Assembly: GCF_012273895.1 (NCBI RefSeq)
Contig: NW_024045134.1
Span: forward strand, 1,984,001-2,048,000
Reading direction: 5' to 3'
DNA from: Zerene cesonia
Lineage: Eukaryota; Arthropoda; Insecta; Lepidoptera; Pieridae
Length of the DNA stretch: 64,000 nt
A model generated the notes under the pieces. It did not search any database and had not been told where the DNA came from. It saw only the letters and a program-made list of their open reading frames with translations. Position 1 is the first letter of the stretch, and every line of letters starts with the position of its first letter. Made by a program: the position numbers and the translations under genes. Of this stretch, positions 1 through 11,300 are shown in pieces.

Positions 1-1230
1 GTATAGATTTCAACATTTGTCTCGTGGTTACTAATGGTTGCACTAAAATCTAGTAGGCCACTTCCCATACGATCTTGTAACGGAAATATTTAATGCAATT
101 TGTTAAAGCTTGATTTTGATGAAGGTTTCGTGATCGTATCGTCGCTAAAGAAGGTTTTTCTTAAATAACATACAAATTTGACTCATAACAAATATTTATT
201 TTCAAACACAATGCCGCAACACTGACAAGTATCTTAGTTTCATAGACCTGCATTAACAAAATGGACACAAATAGATAAAAATACACAACAAGCTTCCAAG
301 CCTGCTTACTATAACGCTTTAATTGTCTCTCATTTTGATCGTGTCAGAATGGTTTGACAGAATTGGTGGTCAGCTAAATATTTATTGTCAATGGCGTTCC
401 ATTGAAACAATCGGATCTATTCGAATCGCTGAAATTGCCATGTGCAGCTATATCACGGGATATTTTCATTGGCAACACTGAGAATTGTCTCATCGAAACA
501 TCATTACAACGCATATACCATTATGACTAGGATTTAGTTTTTGCAGAATAGTTTTAATGTAGTTTTTGCAGAATACAATGCATTTTATTGATTACAGTAT
601 ATAATGGACCAATTGAATCCCAACTGACTTGGGTCTTTGGAATGGTTCTGGCTTGAAAAGTAACAGATATAAACTGCTACTCTTCTCACAAACGCATGAT
701 ACCCACATGGACATTGGACTCTATGGTAATCCAGACTAGCATATCTCCATATAATGTGTATGAAAATTTATCAAATTCGATCATCGTTTTTACGGGAAAG
801 AGTCAGATAATTTTTCGCTTTAATACTGTCAGTAATTTTCAACTTATTCGCAAGATATAGGTCCATTTTCACAATCTGGTGATAAAGTACTGAAAGTCTA
901 TTTAACACTATAACGTATATATTCATATCTTCTATTATAAAAGTACAGAAAAGGAAGGACATAAATAAAAGCATGTACCACCGATTCGACCATATTACAG
1001 CAAATAATTCATATTTCGCTTCTATGAAATAAAATCTACAATGCGATAGTAACTCTGCCTGCCTCATCTTCACGCCAAAACCACTCAAATGAATCACACT
1101 AAGCAGTATATTATCATAGTTATCATTAATTAATTTCGAATTAAATGCCCAATCATGATGGTTACTTTAGTAGTTTAATCTTTATTTAATGCTTGCTGGA
1201 TCCCAAATCTGTCCCCTTATTAAATATGAT

Positions 1231-1364
1231 TCACCGCTTCCTCGGAACTGTGGTTAACGTTTGAACGTAGAATCGAGGGCATCTGAGTTCGATTCCCGGT
1301 GGGAATCAGTGAAACAGATATATATCATCTGCCCCATACCTCACTAGGGGACACGGGACTTCAC
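1231..1364 (+). repeat. tRNA-derived SINE, internally deleted copy (SINE-A)
   Basis: It has the same head as the fuller copies at 23054, 25041, 36501, 49841 and 53009: an A-box-like GTGGTTAACG followed by a B-box-like GTTCGATTCCC. It jumps directly to the 3' part (CATCTGCCCCATACC to GGGACTTCAC), so the middle of the element is missing. Confidence 0.75.
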
Positions 1365-1852
1365 TCTACCAAAACTATTACTCATTACTACACTATTAAA
1401 ATATTCTTTCAATTCCTTACACATTGAATTTCTCTGGAATAAATTTAAATGTGATATTTATTTCTACCATGAATTTTTATATTAATGACATTCCATCTTA
1501 TCTTGGCGAATTGGCCGTTATAAATTGACGACAAATACTGCAACCGTCCCTTTCTTTTGTTTTGATTTTTATGAGATGGCAACATTTAATGAAAATTAAT
1601 TTCATAACATATTAAGATTATATATCTGTCCAATGTGAACAAAATGTTTGTAAAAGCGAATAAAACTATTCCGAATGTCACCCTTATGAACATTGGCATT
1701 CGGTCTATTTTCAATTAAACGATATCTCTTACAGAATGTATCATCCGGCATGAAACGGCGCCATTGGCAGATGAAAGCGCTGAACGCACGCGCTGTACGC
1801 AGCGATAATATTTGATGCGCAGCGCTTTTTGCGCTTTTTGTCTATATTTGAA

Positions 1853-2220
1853 CGGTGTTAAATAGGGAGACAGTTATGAAAAATGCTTCCTTCTCTGTCT
1901 AACACCTTAAAATCGACACTTTTATTACTAATTGTCACTAATTTAGATAGTGTTGGCCAAAGAGAGAGATGCATAACCTTGTATCGTCTCCCTTTCACAT
2001 CGTATACTTGATAGTTTATAGTAATAGTGGATCCTAACAAATATAATAAGGAATGTGTTAGACAGAGAGGGAGATACAATAAAATGTTTATCTCTGTCAC
2101 ACGTCGTAATACTGATTGAAATTTGACAGTAATAACACTTGATTATGCTCATTAGGACGATGTTAGACAAGGAAAGAGATATGCAAATTGTTTACTTCTT
2201 TCTCTCGTACCTTAAACGTC
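1853..2220. repeat. Array of four imperfect hairpins spaced about 100 bp
   Basis: Four imperfect inverted repeats start near 1853, 1950, 2056 and 2159. They share a theme of TGTTAGACAGAGAGGGAGAT in one arm and ATCTCTGTCTAACAC-like sequence in the other. The first has GGTGTTA/TAACACC ends; the third pairs GTGT..GACAGAGA with TCTCTGTC..ACAC. Looser versions of the motif recur at about 2460-2580. Function is unknown; they could be a nested small MITE family or the source of a structured RNA. Confidence 0.5.
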
Positions 2221-5200
2221 ACTTCGTAAGCAAGAAAGGATCCGTGATAGTTCAAGTATTACCCTGATTACATATTTGAATGTTCAGTTAATAAAAGAAG
2301 CAAAAAAAATCATTTATTTTAATTTTATTTGTACAAAAAGGTAACATTACGTAAAAAAAAACAAACATGCAGCAATAAATTAACTATTTCAGTTATGGAG
2401 CTACATTTTGAAGCAGAATTTAGAGTAAATTTAGAGTCTAAACACTACGATTCAAGTGTGAATCTGTCCCTTTCTCACACACGAAAGTCAAAATAACATT
2501 CAACGCAAAGTTGTCAGCAAGTTGTCTCGTTCTAGCCTATATTATGCCAATGGGATAGACAGAGATGGATATAGAAATATTTGGAACGGATCGTAAAGAT
2601 GTGCCTTGTCAATAAATATTGCTCAAAATTATATAAATTAATCTAATAGATAGGTTTTAGTGTACAAATTATTTGTTAATAGAGCTAAATATTTATATGA
2701 AATGTTCATTAATGTAAAATAGAAGTTTATACTTTATAGTGCAGATGGATTAAAAAAAAAGTGATATTCATTCAAATTTGATTAAATTCATGCATTTCTT
2801 TGCGATTGATGTGTCATATAAAATTAAAACTATATTTTGTATAAAATCTGCATTTGATATTTGTAATATACGAAAAAGTAGGAGGTAAATAATATTCCAA
2901 AATCTCATCATTAATTTTAAGTGGTTTTTGTTTTAAGAGAAGACTGTAATTAATTAATGTATGAATAAAATCTGTGATATGTAGTATAGCTGATTTTTTA
3001 TTTTGTGAACGCCCTCAATGGCTGCCTTTTATATACTGTGGCCAGTCGCCCTAGTTACAATTGCTACATTTAAAAAACGAAGTTAATTAACCGTTACGGT
3101 TTTTAAAATTTAACTTTAGAACAATTTATTGTTTATATTTTTATTGTATACATAGATTTTTAACAATAAATTTAGATCTTCAATTTTAATCTATGCGGGT
3201 AGGTAGTTGGACAGTATGAAGTGCCGGCTTTGTAACGAAATTAAGTGTTTGTCAGACTTTTAGGTAGTGCACAGGTACCTACTGTGAATAAATTAAATTT
3301 GATCATACAAAATGTTTAATGTTTTAATTTTATCTCTCATGTTACTGTCATGCTATATTCTAGTTTCTTTGTATGTCATTCAAATGTGCTTTCATTTCAA
3401 ACAAAAAACATGTTAAAGTGTGTTAAGTTCTGTCAGTCTAGACATGACTGAGTTGTGACTCAGACGTACGTACGTTTTTTATCTATATATCGATATGTTA
3501 AAAATAATTTTGATCATATATGTCAATTTTTAACTTTTATCTTTTTTATATTACTTGTAGAAAGCCTGGTAAATGAAGGACTAGTTTATGAGCAATTTTT
3601 TTAATACACTATACCATATCTATTCCAGCTAGGCGAAATCTTGCCGAGTCCATACATGAATGGTTTCTACGTGGATAACGTCGAGAGAGACTATAGGGTC
3701 GTCATATGGCAGTAGCATAATATAGAATAGAAAAGAACTAGCATTGTCGATGTGCTTGGATTATCTGTGCTTTAGGCATAATAATTGACATATTATGACA
3801 GTTTACAATTTTTATTGAGGTGCATAGATAAATCGACCAAGTTACATATTTTTAAAAGATTTCAGTTTAATATTTTAGCAGCTGTAAACTGTTGTGTAGG
3901 ATTATAAATATTCGTTTCTATTTATGAATTTCCAATATTCACATTATGTATCCGTACATTATAATGCTTTGAATATAAATAATACAATGAAAGATAGACA
4001 AAATTCCTTATAAATTGTTAATGAAATTTAATGGTTTGTTTATTACATTTGTGTAATTTTTGTTAATTTCATGTAGTAGTTAGTAGTGTATACTTATCTT
4101 TAAACGTATAATAAGAATATAATTATGAATTTATAAAACAAACGTATTCCGAATTGGAATGTCTTAATTGCATTGACGATTAAAATTTATCTGAAACAAT
4201 ACTTTGCCTAGATGCATAGATTTTGAAATTAACGTAAGTATGAATTTTGTATATTATCACCACACAATAAGATGTTAGTTTGATTGAACGTTTTAAGTAA
4301 CGCCACTTGGAAAACAGTTTGACCACTGGAATTGGACGATTGGGAAATTGGTTACGTAACGTTTTATTAAAATAACATCAATTTACTTCATTTGAAGTAT
4401 TAATAGAAATCAGTCGAAATAGTTAAGTCATCAAAAGCCATCGACTGTTAAAGTATGTTAACAGGCTTGGTGTGAATGGATTCTTTAAATAATAATTAAT
4501 ATTAATTAAATAACAGTGCAGACATCATTAATTACAGTATGTTTCATCTTGATCATATTGTGATGTCATAGCATAAAAATGAGCCGTATGTTATCCGTAT
4601 GTACGTTTAGCAATTGTAAGAGCACAATAAATCATTTAAATTTGAATGTAAACGTTTCTTAGTAAAATAAGGCAAACTTTTATTAACAATTTGATTGTGA
4701 TCCCTACTGTAGTGTTCTTTGAATGATGATTTCATTCGTTTTAATTATAGTGTAATAAATATATTTTAATGATATAATGGGTTTTTTATTTAAGCCTTTT
4801 ACTTTACTTTTAAAATGGGAAAAGTTAATTAACCACTAGCACGTGGGTAATTTCCGATTATTATAAAGTGTAGTTACATCTGACTGCTCCATAATTAAAA
4901 ATAAGTCTCCTGCTTTTTGCTTTTTATATAATGAACCATCAAACAGTAAATCTAACGTTAGATATATAAAATATATTGGCAGAAGAATAGAACATGGAAA
5001 AAGCTGACGGTGTACTTGTACTTCGTGTGTTTTTTAATTGAGTTTCATGACAGAGACAATTTCAGATCCAAGCGTTTTTATACTTGGGTGTAAGTTAGGT
5101 CTTCTTACCTTTAACTGGCAAATGTAAATGCTTATTGTCTTTCTTATTGAGAAAAATATACGCTGAGTTTTTATGTCACGAAAGTGACGAATACAACTGT

Positions 5201-5357
5201 CACTGTCAAACAGTTTAGTTTGATGCGTGTGGGTTGTTAGGTGTATTGCTAATTGCCGCTTTAAAATTATAAATAAAAGTGTGACTTGAAAACTATTATC
5301 ACCTGGATAATTAGCTGCTATAATTGTTTTAATCCCTACCTAATCTAATACTTTACA

Positions 5358-5369
5358 ATGGCTACAGTG
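5358..5369 (+). CDS. AnxB10: AnxB10 exon 1 (coding part, M-A-T-V)
   Basis: Only four codons are coding, followed by the consensus donor GTAAGT. The 5' UTR extends upstream by an unknown length. The assignment rests on phase and on the annexin B10 pattern of a very short N-terminal tail. Confidence 0.8.
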
Positions 5370-8300
5370 GTAAGTAGAAATTTTTTCAAACTAGATTTTT
5401 TATTCGTATAAATATAGTTGATAGTCATTAAAGGGCGGTTGTGATGATGTCAGAGACAGTAACAATTACTTAAAGGGCAGTCCTTTTCTATAGGGTGTGG
5501 ATTTAGCCTTGACCAGTAATTTCCCTAGTGAAATGTTACTTCATTCATTCTGTCTTCAATTAATAAATTGAGGTCACATCTTTTACTAAGAAGACGAAGC
5601 ATCAGTACCGTTAATCTAGTAATTTTTTTTAAAGCTGCATTTATATGCTTGTTGACATAATAAAATTGCTTGAATTATTTCAATAGAAATATATATTTTT
5701 TTATGAATTATTCAATGTGGAAAAATTACTTAACTGTTTGTTTATACATATTACAAATATATTTATTTCATGGAATTACAATGGATAATATAAAAGAAAA
5801 TACTTTGTTTCAAGGACTTAAACTTTGCCAAAACCAATTTGAATTAAATTTTCTTTTGTGATGGAAACTATAGACTATATATCATCACTCTACAACCACT
5901 TATAGTAGAGCCGCAGACCTCTGACTATAATTTACTTTAATGTAATAAAAAATGACACATACACTTTTCAAAATTTTTATACAATTTCCAGCATGAACCT
6001 ACGGTGGTTGGAGTGTCGCCATTTAATGCTGTGGAGGATGCAGCTGCACTCCGTGCTGCCATGAAGGGTTTTGGCACTGACGAGGATGCAATTATAGCTA
6101 TCCTCACCTCTAGGTCGAATGCCCAGCGTCAGGCTATCTCGCAGGCTTTTACACATGAATATGGGAGGGTAAGTCATATATGATGTTAGTTAAAAAAAAA
6201 AACAGTATCTTATGAGCATGATCTTATAAGCAGGGACTGTTTTTCTCACGTACTCTTAAAGAAAGATGTTGTGTGTTCATTTAATCTCTTTTTACACGCT
6301 TTTTATTAGCTTCACCTGTATGTTTGTATGTTTGTTTGTAACCAACTTCTTTGGGCGCGATTTTGACCCACTTTAAACGGCCAGATTTCGTTCAAACTTT
6401 GTAGATTTATTGAGGACCGATGACAATACACTAATTTGATAAAATTATTCCATTTTTCAATTTGCAAAATATGATAAAAGCGTGTTTTTAAGTTTTTTAA
6501 AACTATTATAATATATTATTTAATTTTATTAAATTAGTTCTCAGTTGAAATTAGCAGTCTACAGTTTACAGATATCCACATTTTCGTAATATTGCTTTTC
6601 TAAGAGCATATGTATTATAATAAATATGGTTGAGTAAAATTCTGGACATTCTAGATATTTAGAATTTTTTTTTGGGGGCGCTTTATTGTCGATACTTAAG
6701 TATAAAATACATTTAAGACATTTTTGTCTGTCGGTCTGTCGATTTCTCGAATGAGAATCACCCAAAAACTACTGAATGGATTTTGATGAAACTTAGTATG
6801 GTTATAGCACTTACTCCGAGGAAGGATCTTATTTAGTTTTTATCTCGGAAATCGGTACAGTGTCTGAGGGGGAGGGATGAAAGTCAATCTAAGTATTTAT
6901 TGACAAACGCATACAGCTAGTATTAAATAATTTTCTATTTCTATTATTCTATAAAAATCTTAAAATTGAAAATTTAGATATACTAGTCGTATTTAAGAAT
7001 TTTTGGGTTGTTTCAATACAGAATGAATGTAGCAGTAGACATATATTTAGATTAATTATTTATCAAGGTCAAGGTAGGTTTGAAACAAAGCCGACTGTGT
7101 GAATCATCACATTTTCTCATTCTGGATACTTGAGACTGACTCATTCGTAAATAAAAACGTAATTGTATTATAGTGTTGTAATTATAGTGTTTTATAATCA
7201 TGTCATTACTACTGAATTAATCTATCAATGTATGGATGTTTTTTTTATTATTAACAACCAGCTTGTGCCCGCGGCATTAAACTCGGAGTAGTTTAATAGA
7301 TGTTACTATACATATAAACCATCCTACTGAATCACTTTATCTATTTGAAAATAGAAACCCCATCAAAATCTGTTGTGTAATTTTAAAGAGAGACCTTACA
7401 GTCGCATGAAGTGACGTTTATACCATGGAGTGATATATTATTTTTTACACACTTAAAATGTTTATTGAAATTAACACTTAAATATCAAGAGTAAAAAAAT
7501 TACATAGCAAATAATATTTTTTTTTTACATAAACCAAATCTACAAAAAAGTCCCTATATTTATTTTTGAATTCCCTTCCATTCCTTCACACTTTACTTTC
7601 TGCCAAGATAGCGACATAACTCTATCACTACCTACTCTAGGATCTAATCGAAGACCTGAAGTCTGAACTCGGTGGCCACTTCGAAGACGTGATCATCGCG
7701 CTAATGTCGCCACCGGCCGAATACCTCTGCCGCGAGCTCCACCATTGCATGGACGGCATGGGGACTGACGAGAAGGTGCTGGTCGAAATACTGTGCACTC
7801 GCACGAAGAAGGAAATAGCGGAGATCGTGGAGACTTATGAGAGATGTGAGTTTTAAACACGCTTTTCTAAGCTTTTAGTGTGTTTTTTTTTAGTTTTTAA
7901 ACTATATCTATTTCTATGTAATTAAATGGAAACGGCCAAAATTGAAAGCACAAGGTAGGATATTCTGAGTATTTAAAAAATATACAAGATAACAGGAAAT
8001 CTTATATCGTTAGAACTCCGGTACCAATACTATTTTAGCGACTAAGTTTTTTTAAATGTCTTTTTTACTGTCATTGTCGACAATGGAGTTGATGGGTCGC
8101 CTCATGGTAATAGTCACTACCGCCCATGAACATTTGGAGAGGCGTAAGGTCGATAAAGCTTAGTCATTATTTTTCTTTTTCAGTATACAACCGACCTTTA
8201 GCTGAGCACATGTGCTCAGAGACTTCCGGCGATTTTCGCAGACTGCTCACTCTTATTGTCACTGTAAGTTTAAAATCTGCATGTATGGTCAAATATTTTA

Positions 8301-11300
8301 TGTTTTGCCATGAATATTTGTTATTAATAAATACATTTAACTATTACGATTTTAAAATTCATATCAAAATCATTTACACCTTTTAAAAATGTATAGATTT
8401 TTATAACATAAGAATAATAAGTGCCCTTGTTTATATACCTGTGGCACACTCAATTAATCTTCATCAAACTGTCTAATATCAGTTTATTAACATTACCTAT
8501 TACAGCTTGAGCCACTTTTATCGCTACTAATTATAATTAACTTGATAGAATTTTTCAGAATAAAATATATTACACTTGGATAAACAAACATTTGTTTGAA
8601 CAACGTGATAAAACGTCTATACCAAGTTGTTAAGCGAAAACATTAGTCACTATCTCTGTTCTCTGTGTTGTGTTTACTCAACGAATTTTATAACTCAATT
8701 TTTACATAATTTTCACTGATTTATTTATTCGTGGATATTTCCGAGTTCTATACTTGCATATATTTTCGATGTAGATTTAAGAATGAGTTAAACTAAAGGG
8801 ATGAAAATTTCTAACGTTGTTCACGAATTCTTTCAAACTATAAACATAATATAATTGAGGTCTACGCATACACAATGTCTTCTTTCTATCGCTTTCGCTG
8901 TACTTGATTTTCTCGGAATAGTCGGTAGTGATGTATCTAAAACTATTCAACATCACGCTCTTCAAGCGGATCATCTCACGTCAAAAGCATATCGTGATTT
9001 ACTATAACTTAAAATATTGAAAGTTTTAGATGAAAACATACACATCTGACTCATTGTACCGACTATACCGAGACTAGAGGCTGTATCATGATATTGCAAT
9101 TCACTGCTCGATAGTTATAGAATGTATTGACATTTATCCTGTAAAAGAGAAGGACATAGAGTTTAGCATATCTCCAGCTCTGTCTCACAGTGAAAGAAAA
9201 CTGAGAAGATATGAAGTGCTTTGTATGTCCACATCTAATATTAAAAGACCCGGCGTTTTACAAAGTCCAATCTTTGGATTTCCTTAATGTTTTTCAAAGT
9301 AATTTCCTGGAATCTTGTAGTAGTTTACAATGTAGAGATAGAAGTATTGCAATATACGATGATACGGCCTGAGAGCACACAGCACGTGGTAAGTAGAGGT
9401 CTGCTCAGGGCGCGAGGGACGAAGAGGCTGGCGTGGACCAGGGCCGCGCGGCGGAGGCTGCTCAGCAGCTGTTCGATGCGGGGGAGGCTAAGTGGGGCAC
9501 TGATGAGGAGATATTTAACAAGGTAACGTATACAGATATCCTGAAGAGCGAAACTTTGTTTGGTTCGATCTAAAAAAGTCATAAACCGCTTTAAAAATAG
9601 ACCTTTTTCTCGCATGGTACTCAGTGTCAAAATTGATTCGGATATGATAAGACGTTTTTGCGTGAAAAATAACATCACTTATCCATCCGTCCACACAAAT
9701 TTACCCATTTATATGATACAATTATTATTTTGGGACAGTTTTTTTTTTTTGTGGTGTGTGGTTAAAATCTGTGAACATACAACTTTATATCATTCATTAT
9801 TATATTATGGGGATTTTATAACCAGATTTTAGCCCACGAGAGCTTCGGCCAATTGCGCGCCATTTTCGAAGCGTACAAGAACCTATCCGGCCGGACCATC
9901 GAGCAGGCCATCAAAGCTGAGATCTCTGGCGAACTCGCTGAGGCATTGAGCGCGATTGGTATGTGTTGGCTTTTAACTGATTTATTTATAAGAGTTATTG
10001 AATTGGTAAATGATGATACTCTATGTACAGAGTATTGTAGTAATTTTTTTAGTTACGATGATTATTTTGAATTGATAAATTATAATAAAGAATGTTGAAA
10101 TTATTCAGAATAATATCGTTTAAGCTTTAGGCTTTTTATTATATTAAATTATAAAATGAAATGAAATGAAATGAAATATAATGAAATGAAATGAAATGAA
10201 TGAAATGAAATAAGCGATTGAATACTCGATTTTTTAATGGGAAAAGTCTTCAACAAGTTCTTCTTACAAAGGGAAAAGTCTAAACATTTTTCATTTCATT
10301 TGCATATTGTTGGATATAATATACAGTTTTTTCTAAAAATCGAAAGTTCTTACTTAGTGATAAAGATTGCTTACAGAAGGTCTGTATTAGCGATATTTGA
10401 GAAAATATAATAGGGTTTATCTGAATAGAAGGGTTAAAAACTCCATTAAGAGTTTTAAGATACGACACCAATCATTAAAATTATAAGGTTCTGCTATTTT
10501 TATAGTTTCCAGATCACTGATCTTCTGTGAGACGAAACCAACATTAGCTATGCCTTTTGACTTTCTGGTTCCACAATGTTAACAGCTAGAGCATTCCGAT
10601 CCTTGTGTTCTGACCCACAAAGTGGGAAATCGCAATACACGAGAACGCGCGTGCTCACCGAACGTTTCAGTGGAGTGCGTCGAGAACGCGGCCGCGTGGT
10701 TCGCGCAACGGTTGCGGGATGCCATGCAAGGGCTCGGCACCGACGACCGGACCCTCATCCGGATCCTGGTCTCGCGGGCCGAACTCGACCTGGGGGCCAT
10801 CAAGACGGAGTACGAGAGGCTCTACGATAAGACGCTGGCCAGCGAAGTGAGGGTATGTCTTGTTGCAGTGGAGTGCGTCGAGAACGCTCCCGCGTGGTTC
10901 GCGAGACGGTTGCGGGATGCGATGCNNNNNNNNNNNNNNNNNNNNNNNNNNNNNNNNNNNNNNNNNNNNNNNNNNNNNNNNNNNNNNNNNNNNNNNNNNN
11001 NNNNNNNNNNNNNNNNNNNNNNNNNNNNNNNNNNNNNNNNNNNNNNNNNNNNNNNNNNNNNNNNNNNNNNNNNNNNNNNNNNNNNNNNNNNNNNNNNNNN
11101 NNNNNNNNNNNNNNNNNNNNNNNNNNNNNNNNNNNNNNNNNNNNNNNNNNNNNNNNNNNNNNNNNNNNNNNNNNNNNNNNNNNNNNNNNNNNNNNNNNNN
11201 NNNNNNNNNNNNNNNNNNNNNNNNNNNNNNNNNNNNNNNNNNNNNNNNNNNNNNNNNNNNNNNNNNNNNNNNNNNNNNNNNNNNNNNNNNNNNNNNNNNN

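Larger units (their letters stand above)
1..5357. other. Intergenic region upstream of AnxB10
   Basis: No open reading frame in this stretch shows recognisable protein similarity or a chain of spliceable exons. It is AT-rich. It contains a truncated SINE near 1231, an array of imperfect hairpins at about 1853-2220 and otherwise unannotated AT-rich sequence. The last few hundred bases should hold the AnxB10 promoter and 5' UTR, but I see no convincing TATA box and did not assign a transcription start. Confidence 0.6.

Noticed and set aside
9325..9678. 117-codon minus-strand frame
   Set aside because: Antisense of AnxB10 exon 5 with no independent similarity.
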